From Polaribacter glomeratus (lineage in GTDB: Bacteria > Bacteroidota > Bacteroidia > Flavobacteriales > Flavobacteriaceae), in NCBI RefSeq assembly GCF_002954665.1, contig NZ_MSCM01000002.1, positions 280,742 through 344,741 of the forward strand: DNA of 64,000 nt. The letters are read 5' to 3'. A program made the translations under genes and the position numbers. Positions 1 to 8,306 of this stretch are shown piece by piece. The notes under the pieces are model-generated. The model did no database searches. It was given only the letters and a program-made list of their open reading frames with translations, and was not told where the DNA came from. Position 1 is the stretch's first letter; the number at the start of each line of letters is the position of its first letter.

Positions 1-360
1 TAAAACATCTCCAGCAGAAAACTCTTTATCAAGATCCGCTTTAGACAAGCCAAAGTTTTCAAGTTCTAAACTTGGGTGATATTGTCTTCTTTCTCTTACC
101 GGATTTGTTTTAGTAAACAAATGACCGCGAGTTCGGTATCCATTAATAAGATCTACCACTAAAAATTCCTTTTTAACTTCTTGCGGAATTTCTATAGAAT
201 CGTCTTCTTCTTTTAAAGAATACTTTTCATTTGCTAAATCATATCCTTGAAAAAAACTCCTCCAACTTGGTTCTACCGAATCTGGATTTATTAGATATTG
301 ATCATATAAATCGGCTATAAAGCCTGTATGTGCTGCGTTTAAGAACGAAAATTTGTCCAT
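1..360 (-). CDS. sucA: 2-oxoglutarate dehydrogenase E1 component, N-terminal part
   Basis: This gene runs off the left edge; only the first 120 codons are present, starting at the ATG whose complement ends at 360. The translation begins MDKFSFLNAAHTGFIADLYD and continues with a DQYL..P..V.PSW..FF segment. That is the characteristic N-terminal tail of the E1 subunit of the TCA-cycle 2-oxoglutarate dehydrogenase complex, which decarboxylates 2-oxoglutarate with thiamine diphosphate in the cytoplasm. The catalytic domain lies outside the window. It is divergent from tRNA-Asn. The family call is firm from the N-terminal motif, but it rests on about 13% of the expected ~920 residues. Confidence 0.85.
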   Translation of the reverse strand, partial: MDKFSFLNAAHTGFIADLYDQYLINPDSVEPSWRSFFQGYDLANEKYSLKEEDDSIEIPQEVKKEFLVVDLINGYRTRGHLFTKTNPVRERRQYHPSLELENFGLSKADLDKEFSAGDVL

Positions 361-473
361 ATAATAGTTTGCGCTTTTTGTATAAGCATATTATTCAGAC
401 AAAAATACACATTTTAGTAATAAAGGACTTATTTAAAATATTAAAATTTTATTGAAAAAAAATTAAAAAGTAT

Positions 474-503
474 TTGGCAATGTTCTAAAAAGAATTATAT
501 TTG
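474..503 (+). promoter_or_regulatory. Flavobacterial-type promoter of tRNA-Asn
   Basis: TTG at 474-476, a 19-base spacer and TATATTTG at 496-503 match the Bacteroidetes -33/-7 consensus (TTG, TAnnTTTG). It sits about 40 bases upstream of the tRNA. Confidence 0.6.
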
Positions 504-543
504 CACACGCTAAACACAAACTATAAAAATTTGTGAAGCAAAC

Positions 544-617
544 TCCTCCTTAGCTCAGCTGGTTAGAGCATCTGACTGTTAATCAGAGGGTCCTTGGTTC
601 GAGCCCAAGAGGGGGAG
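544..617 (+). tRNA. tRNA-Asn (anticodon GTT)
   Basis: A full cloverleaf can be folded by hand. The acceptor strand TCCTCCT at 544-550 pairs with AGGGGGA at 610-616 (one G-U pair), followed by discriminator G. The anticodon loop CTGTTAA carries GTT, and the T arm CTTGG/CCAAG encloses TTCGAGC. CCA is not encoded. A terminator hairpin follows directly. Confidence 0.97.
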
Positions 618-620
618 CAA

Positions 621-654
621 AAAAAGTCTTATCTTAGTTGATAAGGCTTTTTTT
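621..654 (+). terminator. Rho-independent terminator after tRNA-Asn
   Basis: AAAAGTCTTATC pairs with GATAAGGCTTTT (one G-U pair) around a short loop, followed by a T run. Confidence 0.75.
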
Positions 655-950
655 ATTTTATAAAAATCTGTAAATCATACGTTAAGATATAAAACCTAAA
701 AATTTTTACTATTTTAAAGTTATACAGAAATACATAAGAGTCTTAAAAAAAAATTCCACATTCCTAAAACCTTTAAACTTTGTACTCAAAGACTAAGTAA
801 AGGCATTTGCACTTTTATCGTTCAAAAAATAGAATAGATCTTTATATATTTTACTGGCAGCAGTATTACAGCTTCTAAACCATACTTACTTCATTTTTTT
901 CCTGAGTGCATAAACCACAAAAAAATATTTTTTAAATAAATTTTAACCAA
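655..950. other. Intergenic region without recognised content
   Basis: Very AT-rich spacer between tRNA-Asn and the 3' end of the rplY operon. No convincing ORF, RNA or repeat is seen. Confidence 0.6.
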
Positions 951-980
951 AAAAAAGCGCTACAAAATTGTAACGCTTTT
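951..980 (-). terminator. Terminator of the prs-rplY operon
   Basis: On the minus strand AAAAGCGTTACA and TGTAGCGCTTTT form a stem around ATTT and run into an eight-T tract, just downstream of the rplY stop codon. Confidence 0.8.
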
Positions 981-1002
981 AATAATTTATGATTTGTAAA
1001 AC

Positions 1003-1617
1003 TTATTCCGCCGCAGTTTCTTCTGTAGATTCTTCTGTAGTTTCTTCTGTTTCTTCTTCTTCTAATTCCGTTGCGTTACGTGAAGTTCTCACTTGAACTA
1101 CAACAGTATTGTCTGGATGCACAAAAGTATAATCACCACTAATTAACGAAGTTACAAACAATTTGTTTCCAATTTTTAATTTAGAAATATTTGCAACTAC
1201 AAAATCTGGTAAATTAGCTGGTAATGCTTTTACTCTTAATTTACGGTTTGTAAAACGTAAAGAACCACCATTTAATACCCCTGGAGAAGTACCTTCTAAT
1301 TGAACTGGAATGTTCATTGTAATTTCCTTATCATCAAATAATTGATAAAAATCTACATGTAAGATTTTCTCTGATACTGGATGAAACTGAATATCTTGCA
1401 AAATTGCAGCTATTTTGTGGCCATCAACGTCAAGACTTGCTGTGTATACATTTGGAGTATAAACCAAGCTTTTAAACGCTTTTTCTTCTGCTGAAAAATG
1501 TATAGGTGCTTTTCCTCCGTATATAACGCAAGGAACCATACCAGCATTACGTAAGGCTTTTGTTGCTACTTTGCCCACGCTTTCTCTTTTTGATCCTTTA
1601 ATTGAAATTGATTTCAT
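1003..1617 (-). CDS. rplY: 50S ribosomal protein L25/general stress protein Ctc
   Basis: The 204-residue protein starts [16 protein letters not shown] and has the L25 pattern of an N-terminal 5S rRNA-binding barrel (about 1-95, including VPCVIYGG and LHVDFYQ). A CTC-type C-terminal domain follows (PVQLEG.SPGV..GG). It ends in a Glu/Thr-rich acidic tail (last ~25 residues), which is common in Bacteroidetes L25. It binds 5S rRNA in the large subunit. It lies 21 bp downstream of prs on the same strand, an arrangement typical of this phylum, and ends before a strong terminator. Nothing is unusual. Confidence 0.95.
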   Translation of the reverse strand: MKSISIKGSKRESVGKVATKALRNAGMVPCVIYGGKAPIHFSAEEKAFKSLVYTPNVYTASLDVDGHKIAAILQDIQFHPVSEKILHVDFYQLFDDKEITMNIPVQLEGTSPGVLNGGSLRFTNRKLRVKALPANLPDFVVANISKLKIGNKLFVTSLISGDYTFVHPDNTVVVQVRTSRNATELEEEETEETTEESTEETAAE

Positions 1618-1638
1618 TACTTTGTTTTATTAATTATT

Positions 1639-2580
1639 TTACATTAAAAATTGTCCGCTAATTGAAGTATTGTCTTGCACTTTATGCATAACATCCGCAA
1701 ATAACGGGGCGCAAGATACTACTTTTATTTTTGAAGTCTCCTTTTTAAGCGGAATACTATCAGATACAATCAATTCTGTTAATCCAGAATTTTCTATCTT
1801 TTCATAAGCGTCTCCAGAAAGTATTGGATGAGTACAAATTGCACGCACACTTAACGCGCCTCTTTCCATCATTAAATTAGCTGCATGTGCTAGCGTGCCT
1901 CCTGTATCAATCATATCATCAACCAAAATGACATTTTTTCCTTGTACATCTCCAATTAACTCCATGTGCCCAATTACATTTGCTTTTATTCGTTGTTTGT
2001 AACAAATTACAACATCACATAATAAATGTTTAGAATATGCATATGCTCTTTTAGAACCTCCCATATCTGGGGATGCAATTGTTAAATTTTCTAAATTTAA
2101 GTCTTTGATATAAGGCATAAATATGGTTGATGCATATAAATGGTCTACTGGTTTTTCGAAAAAACCCTGAATTTGATCTGCATGTAAATCCATTGTCATA
2201 ATTCTCGTAGCTCCTGCAGATTGCAGTAAATTTGCCACTAATTTTGCTCCAATAGCTACTCTTGGTTTGTCTTTTCGATCTTGTCTTGCCCAACCAAAAT
2301 ATGGCATAACCGCTGTAATATGTCTTGCTGAGGCTCTTTTTGCTGCATCTAACATTAATAACATTTCCATTAGATTATCTGCATTTGGAAATGTTGAACC
2401 TATAATAAAAACGCGTCTTCCACGAACAGATTCTTCAAATGCTGGTTGAAACTCACCGTCACTAAAATAGGTTGTATCTACTTTACCTAAGGTTATATTA
2501 TATTCTTTTGCAATTTTTTCTGCTAAAACTACACTTTGCCTGCAGGCAAATAATTTTGGGGACAATTGATTTATAGACAT
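1639..2580 (-). CDS. prs: Ribose-phosphate pyrophosphokinase (PRPP synthetase)
   Basis: The 313-residue enzyme makes PRPP from ribose 5-phosphate and ATP for nucleotide, His and Trp synthesis. Visible signatures are the ATP-binding segment PYFGWARQDRKDKPR, the metal-binding MDLHADQIQGFF segment, and the PRPP-binding loop VILVDDMIDTGGT. Length and start (ATG at 2580) match the family. It forms an operon with rplY and ends before tRNA-Leu. Smaller reading frames inside it on both strands are shadows. Confidence 0.97.
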   Translation of the reverse strand: MSINQLSPKLFACRQSVVLAEKIAKEYNITLGKVDTTYFSDGEFQPAFEESVRGRRVFIIGSTFPNADNLMEMLLMLDAAKRASARHITAVMPYFGWARQDRKDKPRVAIGAKLVANLLQSAGATRIMTMDLHADQIQGFFEKPVDHLYASTIFMPYIKDLNLENLTIASPDMGGSKRAYAYSKHLLCDVVICYKQRIKANVIGHMELIGDVQGKNVILVDDMIDTGGTLAHAANLMMERGALSVRAICTHPILSGDAYEKIENSGLTELIVSDSIPLKKETSKIKVVSCAPLFADVMHKVQDNTSISGQFLM

Positions 2581-2706
2581 TTAATTGGTGTTTTGTTGTG
2601 TTGTTGTTAGCCAACAAAAGTAGAAATTATTTATTGCGTGTGAAATAATTTTTTTCAGTTTATATACTAAAAATATTTAGTAGATTTGCATTCTTATTAA
2701 TTACTT

Positions 2707-2788
2707 GCTCAAGTGGCGGAATTGGTAGACGCGCTGGATTCAAAATCCAGTACTTTCGGGTGTGTGGGTTCGATTCCCACCTTGAGTA
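2707..2788 (+). tRNA. tRNA-Leu (anticodon CAA), island integration site
   Basis: Acceptor GCTCAAG (2707-2713) pairs with CTTGAGT (2781-2787), with one G-U pair. The anticodon loop TTCAAAA carries CAA, there is a long variable arm, and T loop TTCGATT. A TAGATTTG -7 element lies at 2681-2688. The last 55 bases plus two flanking bases recur exactly at 62352-62408. This copy is therefore the reconstituted functional tRNA, whose 3' part was supplied by the integrated island. Confidence 0.96.
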
Positions 2789-2790
2789 CA
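2734..2790 (+). repeat. Left attachment repeat (attL core) of the island
   Basis: A 57-bp stretch covering the anticodon arm to the end of tRNA-Leu is identical, and in the same orientation, to 62352-62408. The bases outside it differ on both sides. This is the usual signature of tyrosine-integrase insertion at the 3' end of a tRNA gene. Confidence 0.9.
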
Positions 2791-2796
2791 CTGTTA

Positions 2797-2825
2797 AAAA
2801 CCGAAGTTTTACACTTCGGTTTTTT
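2797..2825 (+). terminator. Terminator after tRNA-Leu, carried by the island
   Basis: AAAACCGAAG and CTTCGGTTTT form a stem around TTTTACA, followed by T residues. A different terminator follows the right-hand att repeat, so the tRNA's terminator was exchanged on integration. Confidence 0.8.
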
Positions 2826-2830
2826 GTTTG

Positions 2831-2850
2831 GGTCAAACATAGGTCAAACA
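2831..2850 (+). repeat. Subterminal 20-bp repeat, possible integrase arm site
   Basis: GGTCAAACATAGGTCAAACA, itself two GGTCAAACA units 11 bp apart, is found again at 62230-62249. Both copies lie inside the island, 40 bp and 102 bp from the att repeats. Arm-type binding sites of a tyrosine integrase are the likeliest explanation. Confidence 0.6.
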
Positions 2851-2918
2851 ACTGTTTATTTTAACAATTTGAATATAATTTTCATTTTTAAAATAAACTC
2901 GAAACTTTCTAGACAAAA

Positions 2919-5900
2919 TTAACTTGAATATACTTTCAAATCAATATTCCCAACTGTGTGTAAATAATGATGCGTATTCCCTAAAAGTAACATAATGTTT
3001 TCAGAACCATTATCTTTTACAAGACTTGGTTGAACAATATAAATATGAAACTTCATCTCTTTTGTCCATTTAGCAGCATTCAATAGCAACTCTAATTCTT
3101 CTTCAGTACCCTTAATTATCCTACTACAAGACACTCCATTTTTAGTCTTAATTTTCCTTCTCAAAAGATGGTCAAAAAAGTCTTTCCCATTACGATATTT
3201 CCAATTTAGAGATTTCTGTGCCTGACCACATACTTCATAGAAATTACTAATATCATTTCCAGTACGACCATTTTTCGCATATTTTAAATGAAATAAATGA
3301 ATATCTATTTTTTTATCTTCATCATTAATGCCTATTACATCTGCAATCTCTCCCGAACCATCATCATCATATATTATCTGAAAATCATCTCTAATCTCAT
3401 TAATAAAATGATACTGTATTGAATCCGTTTCATAAGGGTGGATTCCTTGTGCTTCTTTGTTAATTGCAACTCCAGTCCAATCGTGTGAAATAATATTGTC
3501 TAATGAAATTCCAGCAACTCCTTCTTTTGGAACTACATAACTATTTTGGAATAATTGACCTCCATTCGCAAACCAAATTGTTGGAGTAAAAGCTTGGAAG
3601 AAATCGGTTAAACTTTCTGTTTTATTTCCGTAATTAATTGTAGGTCTTTCGACAGAGTCTTTTCTAATTTCATGAAATTTAACTTCCTCTCCATCAATTG
3701 TTTTAGTACCTAATATTAATTCGTACTCAATATTATAATCTTCACATTTAAAAGAAAAACGTAAAGGCGTATTATTTGGAGTATCCACTACATTTAATTC
3801 AGAATTAGATAAATCATAAACACTTCCATTAATATGAATAACAAACCTATTTTCTGCGTACTCATACATTTCATGATGCCATTCAATAGCAATTGGAATA
3901 GCCTCTGGTCTTTCAGTAATTATAACAGGAACAAGTGTATTTTCTAATACAGTATTTGGGTTGATATTAGAATTTTCTAACACATCTCCTATTTTTTGAC
4001 ACCATTGGGTTAGTTCATTTAAGTTCCCTCTTAAGTATGACCAAACTTTTCCTTTTACAGAACACCCTAATGAGACTTTTTCCCCATCTTTAAATCCAAT
4101 TCCAAAAACATTGTTTTTTATTAATGTTCCTTGCTCTAAAAGTTTTAATCCATCTTGAACTCCTTTTCCAAAAAATGATTGAAAACTAATATCTCGTCCA
4201 GTACCCTTTCTTGCGCCAACGTTATAAAGTGTCAATCTTTTAATATCATGAAATATCTTAAACATATCCATTCCATTAATCATGCTAAATTCATCACCAA
4301 AAATCGCTTGAACTAATTTATCAGTAGATAAATTCTTTAGTGAAGAGTGTATGAATACTAAATTCTTATCAGGTCTAAAGTCCCAATGAATAACAGCCAT
4401 ATTCCATTCCATATTTTGAACAACATCAAAATCTCCCCACTCAACATTATTTAATTTTCCTAAAATAATAACTAACGTATTTTTTTCAGAATTGTGTTTA
4501 CTAAATTGATGTTCGTAAGTACCTATATTATTAATTCCCTCTCTCCAATTGTTGGGATTCCAATCGTTTCCGTTATTACGATATACAACGGAACTCATTG
4601 CTGGATTAATGTTCTGAAAAGGAATATTAGAATTTTCTAAATCGTGAAAACCTTCTAAAAATTCTTGGAAATTAATTTCTTTATCTGTAGCTCCTTCACT
4701 CATATTTGGAAGCAACAAATTCCAATCTGCATTTTTAGCATAAAGATGATTTAACTCTTGTTGAATAGGTGGGTAAGCGATATTTGTTATAAAACTCGCA
4801 GTACCAAGACTATTAAACGATGTCCTAGTAAATCGCCCAACAAATTGAAGGGTAATTGGTAAACTTTGCCTTTCATCATGTATTGCTGCAATTTTCAATT
4901 CAGGAAGATCAAATCCTTCACCTAACATATTTACACAAACAATAATACTATGTTTTTTAGCTTTAATTGCGTTAACCTTATCTTTTAATCCTGCCACTCC
5001 TGTATATACCATAACAGGGTTTAAATCTTTATATTCTCTATAATATTCAAAAACTTCAATTGCTCTGTTTTTTGAAACACATCTAGCCATTATTATATGC
5101 TGATAACCATTTGCAATATCTTCTCGAAGTTTAGCGACAGCTTTTATTGCAATTTTTCTATCAGCTTCTGCCTTGTCATATTCTCTAATTGGCAAGAAAT
5201 TAATTTTTTTATAATATTCTTGTCTTTGAGCTTCTTTAAGAGAAAAATTAAATATGAATTTTCCTTCTAAATTTTTGCCATCATTTCTAAAGGGAGTTGC
5301 TGTAAATAAAAATACTTTTTCATTATCAAAAAGCTTTATAAATTTTTTCCATGTACTTGCTTCAGAATGATGCGCTTCATCCACAAACAAATGGCTAAAT
5401 GCTTTAGATATTGCTAATTGCTTACCATGTGTACTTCCTGCAAGGATACTCATGGTTGTAACAACGACATTCGTTTTAGAAATAAAATCTAAAAGTTCTT
5501 CTTCATTTTCAAATTTTTGATTTATAACACCAACAATAGGATTGTGACAAGTCTCATCTACCATTCCAAATTCCCTTAATAATCCAAGAGTAAAAAACTT
5601 ATTTGATAATTGAGTACGTAAAGAATCTGAAGGAACGGCTACTAATAGTTTATTACATTCATTTGCAACTAATGTTGATAACATCGTCTCTGTTTTACCT
5701 GTACCAGTAGGCATTACAACAATTCCTTTTTCTTCAGGGTTTTGGACATGAGCTAATATCGAATACAAAGCTCCTATTTGAGGAGGACGTAATCCATTGA
5801 TATTATTTTCTACATCCTCTTTTACAAACTTAAATTTGTTCTTCCATGAATTAAGAACCTCTTGAGGGGTTAAGTTTTCAAACGAAGGATGTTTTAACCA

Positions 5901-6167
5901 TCTCGTAATTTTTAAAAAACCAGATTCAAAATCTCTTTTAGTAGGTTTTCTACTTGTTAATATTGCGTAATTACAATCTTCAGGAACTACACCATTTGAG
6001 TTACTTGTTAAAAAATATGATTCCCCTTCAGATGATACGATAAATGGATTGTTTTGAACAAACTCAAAAGATTTAACATCTGATGATTCTTCATAATACT
6101 GTTTAATAAAATTTTTATCTTTTGAGTAAATTAATTTTTCAATTTTTGGTGTATTGATTTTTATCAT
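2919..6167 (-). CDS. SF2 DEAD/DEAH-box helicase with possible nuclease tail
   Basis: A 1082-residue protein. The N-terminal ~130 residues are unknown. An SF2 helicase core follows with Walker A (PTGTGKTE, about 155), VDEAHHSE (about 260), TATPFR, and motif VI-like QFVGRFTR (about 450). This organisation resembles the helicase part of type III restriction and phage-defence proteins. The long C-terminal half carries GEIADVIGIN followed by IDIHLFHLKYAK (about 960-985), a pattern reminiscent of a divergent PD-(D/E)xK nuclease in which the usual acidic residue is replaced. It is the first island gene next to the att site, a common place for defence genes. Helicase is certain; a defence role is inferred; the nuclease is speculative. 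Confidence 0.75.
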   Translation of the reverse strand: MIKINTPKIEKLIYSKDKNFIKQYYEESSDVKSFEFVQNNPFIVSSEGESYFLTSNSNGVVPEDCNYAILTSRKPTKRDFESGFLKITRWLKHPSFENLTPQEVLNSWKNKFKFVKEDVENNINGLRPPQIGALYSILAHVQNPEEKGIVVMPTGTGKTETMLSTLVANECNKLLVAVPSDSLRTQLSNKFFTLGLLREFGMVDETCHNPIVGVINQKFENEEELLDFISKTNVVVTTMSILAGSTHGKQLAISKAFSHLFVDEAHHSEASTWKKFIKLFDNEKVFLFTATPFRNDGKNLEGKFIFNFSLKEAQRQEYYKKINFLPIREYDKAEADRKIAIKAVAKLREDIANGYQHIIMARCVSKNRAIEVFEYYREYKDLNPVMVYTGVAGLKDKVNAIKAKKHSIIVCVNMLGEGFDLPELKIAAIHDERQSLPITLQFVGRFTRTSFNSLGTASFITNIAYPPIQQELNHLYAKNADWNLLLPNMSEGATDKEINFQEFLEGFHDLENSNIPFQNINPAMSSVVYRNNGNDWNPNNWREGINNIGTYEHQFSKHNSEKNTLVIILGKLNNVEWGDFDVVQNMEWNMAVIHWDFRPDKNLVFIHSSLKNLSTDKLVQAIFGDEFSMINGMDMFKIFHDIKRLTLYNVGARKGTGRDISFQSFFGKGVQDGLKLLEQGTLIKNNVFGIGFKDGEKVSLGCSVKGKVWSYLRGNLNELTQWCQKIGDVLENSNINPNTVLENTLVPVIITERPEAIPIAIEWHHEMYEYAENRFVIHINGSVYDLSNSELNVVDTPNNTPLRFSFKCEDYNIEYELILGTKTIDGEEVKFHEIRKDSVERPTINYGNKTESLTDFFQAFTPTIWFANGGQLFQNSYVVPKEGVAGISLDNIISHDWTGVAINKEAQGIHPYETDSIQYHFINEIRDDFQIIYDDDGSGEIADVIGINDEDKKIDIHLFHLKYAKNGRTGNDISNFYEVCGQAQKSLNWKYRNGKDFFDHLLRRKIKTKNGVSCSRIIKGTEEELELLLNAAKWTKEMKFHIYIVQPSLVKDNGSENIMLLLGNTHHYLHTVGNIDLKVYSS

Positions 6168-6187
6168 GCAAGTCTTTTTTTTAACGA

Positions 6188-6211
6188 CTGTATTAAATAA
6201 TTATAATACAG
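6188..6211. promoter_or_regulatory. Perfect inverted repeat upstream of the helicase gene
   Basis: CTGTATTA and TAATACAG are separated by 8 bp, 21 bp upstream of the helicase start codon. The size and position suit a dimeric repressor operator. No cognate regulator is identified; the XRE protein at 6517-6780 is the nearest candidate. Confidence 0.45.
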
Positions 6212-6462
6212 ACTTGTAATTTAGTAAAAAAGAATTACAAAAACTCACCGATTTTTCCAGCATTTTAAACGTATTTCCGTAAAAATTAAATTTTATTACT
6301 AGAATAACTTATTCAGTCCAAAGTCGTTTGAGGACTTTTAGCCATTTAACCATCGATTGATCAAGTTGAAAATTCTTTTAAAACATCGCTAGGTAAGATA
6401 ACTTTTGGGTAGTTCTATGTAACATTTCAAAAGCATTTTTAGAAATAAGAATTCTATTTACC
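6212..6462. other. Intergenic region without recognised content
   Basis: AT-rich spacer between the helicase promoter and the terminator of the XRE gene. No ORF or repeat can be supported. Confidence 0.5.
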
Positions 6463-6500
6463 TAAAAAAATAAAGACAGTAGGATAAATCATCTTGTCTT
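6463..6500 (-). terminator. Probable terminator of the XRE regulator gene
   Basis: On the minus strand AAGACA and TGTCTT close a 16-base, partly paired loop and are followed by ATTTTTTTA, 17 bp past the stop codon. Confidence 0.5.
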
Positions 6501-6516
6501 TTATTATTGATTCTAA

Positions 6517-6780
6517 TTAAGTTGTTTTTTCTCTTTCTAAATCCTCAAAAAAATCACTTAAACTCATTTGATGAGCATCTAGTATTTTTAATAGGCTCTG
6601 AAAGGTGAAATTAGTCCCCTTTTCCATCCTCCAATACTGCATTCTTGTAATTCCATGTTCGATTGCAAAATTTTCATAGCTGGTATATCCTTTTTCAATT
6701 CTTATTTTTTCTAGTTTTTTAGCAATTTGTTCTATTCTAGGATCAAGTCTTTTTTCTGCTTTAGTGTCTTTTTTTGCCAT
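6517..6780 (-). CDS. XRE-family helix-turn-helix regulator
   Basis: An 87-residue DNA-binding protein. I chose the ATG at 6780 (MAKKDTKAEKRLDP); upstream in-frame TTG codons would add eight residues. Residues ~20-80 form an XRE-type HTH (IAKKLEKIRIEKGYTSYENF, then ITRMQYWRMEKG and LLKILDAHQMSLSDFFEDL). It is divergent from the outer-membrane barrel gene at 6904. The 124-bp gap holds a pair of TTACCACTT repeats that could be its operator. It probably regulates itself and the 6904-7995 pair. Confidence 0.8.
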   Translation of the reverse strand: MAKKDTKAEKRLDPRIEQIAKKLEKIRIEKGYTSYENFAIEHGITRMQYWRMEKGTNFTFQSLLKILDAHQMSLSDFFEDLEREKTT

Positions 6781-6829
6781 TTCTGTGGAATTTGTTCCCA
6801 ACAAAGATGGTTTTTTATCATTTTTTATG

Positions 6830-6852
6830 TTACCACTTATAATTTACCACTT
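6830..6852. promoter_or_regulatory. Direct repeats TTACCACTT in a divergent promoter region
   Basis: TTACCACTT occurs at 6830-6838 and 6844-6852, 14 bp apart start to start, between two divergent genes. A TATGTTTG -7 element for the rightward gene follows at 6871-6878. Confidence 0.45.
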
Positions 6853-6903
6853 TTATAAACATTTATTTCTTATGTTTGCTTTATTAACTCAAAATTTTAC
6901 AAT

Positions 6904-7389
6904 ATGAAAAAAACACAAAAACTAATGCTTGTTGTCCTTTTTGGGCTAACTTTTACTTTGCAAGCACAGGAAAAAAGATCAATTGCTAATCTTCAATTAG
7001 GAATTGGTGGAACAGTTGAAGGCACAAGCGTTAAAACGCCAGCCGTTTATGGAAGTTATGAATACTTTCCTTGGGACAATCTCTCTATAGGTGGTCTCAT
7101 TGGGTACTCTACGTTAAACATTAAAATTGAAAATGCCTTTGGAGATGATATAGACAATGATTCTTCTAATTTCGTTGCTGGTGGGTTAATGAACTACTAT
7201 TTCTACCAAGATGAAAAACTTGAATTTTATAGTCATATAGCTTTGGGTTACGCTAGCGGATTAACAGCAAGTTTATTCTACGAATTTGGAGCAGGTGGTC
7301 GATATAAATTATCAGATTCTTTGTATCTAAATTCAGAAATAGGTATTGGACTTTCCCTACTGAAAGTTGGGGTAACATTTCAACTCTAA
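6904..7389 (+). CDS. Small outer-membrane beta-barrel protein
   Basis: A 161-residue protein with a Sec signal peptide (MKKTQKLMLVVLFGLTFTLQAQ, cleavage likely after AQA). Alternating amphipathic strands rich in Gly, Tyr and Phe follow, and the chain ends in a strand with terminal Leu (LLKVGVTFQL). This resembles the 8-strand OmpW/OmpA-like or porin-family small barrels of Flavobacteria. Substrate or partner unknown. It is followed 30 bp later by the lipoprotein gene, probably in one transcript, and is divergent from the XRE gene. Confidence 0.65.
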   Translation: MKKTQKLMLVVLFGLTFTLQAQEKRSIANLQLGIGGTVEGTSVKTPAVYGSYEYFPWDNLSIGGLIGYSTLNIKIENAFGDDIDNDSSNFVAGGLMNYYFYQDEKLEFYSHIALGYASGLTASLFYEFGAGGRYKLSDSLYLNSEIGIGLSLLKVGVTFQL

Positions 7390-7419
7390 AAATTAATTAA
7401 GTATTTAAAACTTCAAAAA

Positions 7420-7995
7420 ATGAAAAAACAATTCTTAATTATTATCTGTTCATTAGCATTTACATTAAATGCATGCAGTCAAAAATTAACAAAATCAGAA
7501 GCTCTTAAAATTGTTAAAGCTAATAATATAACCCTAGACTGTTATTGTGAAATTAATATTTCAACAAGAAGTACTTGGAAATCTTATAAGGAAGATGTAA
7601 AGGTTATTAAAGCTTTAGAACGAGAAGGAATTATAACAAGTTCTAATTATAAAGATAGATTATCACAATTGGATAGAACTGGTCATACTGTTGTCAAAAT
7701 ACACCCATTAGAAAGAGCAACTTATGAATATGGCTTTGAGAAAAGACCTACGGGTTTTGGAGGAGAAAAAGCAAAGGTTTTATATTCAAAAGCAAGTATA
7801 AGTAAAGTATTAGGTATTTCATTATCTAATAATGATAAAGAAGCAAGAGTCTTGATAGAGATTCAGTATGATCATTCTCCTTTTGCTGGACTGGTAGGAA
7901 GAAAATCTTTTCCTAGTCAATGCCATCAAAAGCAAATTGAGGAAAAAGAAATTACCTTAATCAAATATGATACAGGTTGGAGAATTAAAAAATAG
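7420..7995 (+). CDS. Putative lipoprotein of unknown function
   Basis: 191 residues starting with a lipoprotein signal peptide (MKKQFLIIICSLAFTLNACS, lipobox LNAC). No known domain is recognised. The mature part is mixed alpha/beta with a C-terminal basic end (TGWRIKK). It follows the barrel protein at 30 bp, so the two probably act together at the cell envelope. A terminator hairpin lies downstream at 8041-8083. Confidence 0.6.
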   Translation: MKKQFLIIICSLAFTLNACSQKLTKSEALKIVKANNITLDCYCEINISTRSTWKSYKEDVKVIKALEREGIITSSNYKDRLSQLDRTGHTVVKIHPLERATYEYGFEKRPTGFGGEKAKVLYSKASISKVLGISLSNNDKEARVLIEIQYDHSPFAGLVGRKSFPSQCHQKQIEEKEITLIKYDTGWRIKK

Positions 7996-8040
7996 TAGTT
8001 TTTGAACTAACACTATTGCTATCGTTCTAATGTCCTTTAG

Positions 8041-8083
8041 AAAAAAATGTCCTAAATCGTTCCTCACTTTTAGGACATTTTTT
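8041..8083. terminator. Terminator hairpin downstream of the lipoprotein gene
   Basis: AAAAATGTCCTAAA pairs with TTTAGGACATTTTT around an 11-15-base loop. A/T tracts on both sides mean it can act in either direction. Confidence 0.7.
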
Positions 8084-8248
8084 AATCTCGATGACGTAAG
8101 TCGAACTGCGTTTTCTTTTAGCGACATCGATGTGCGAAACGTAAAATTCATTTTTTATGAATTTTGCAAGATTGCAAGTTGCTACAAACTTCGTTTTTGA
8201 ACTTGCTATCTTGGCAAAGGGATTCCCTTTTGCATTACCCTTCTACCA

Positions 8249-8285
8249 AAAAAAAGACAGAATGCAATCGCATTCTGTCTTTTTT
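8249..8285. terminator. Bidirectional terminator at the end of the mobilisation operon
   Basis: AAAAAAGACAGAATGC pairs with GCATTCTGTCTTTTTT around AATC, 22 bp past the stop codon of the DUF4240 gene on the minus strand. Confidence 0.8.
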
Positions 8286-8306
8286 CTATTTGATTTCAAT
8301 AAATTA

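Noticed and set aside
2051..2449. ORFs inside prs on both strands
   Set aside because: Shadows of the highly conserved prs coding sequence.
2660..2851. Reading frame giving SRWESNPHTRKYWILNP at the tRNA-Leu locus, and its twin at 62260-62451
   Set aside because: These are translations of the antisense of tRNA-Leu and its repeat, not proteins.
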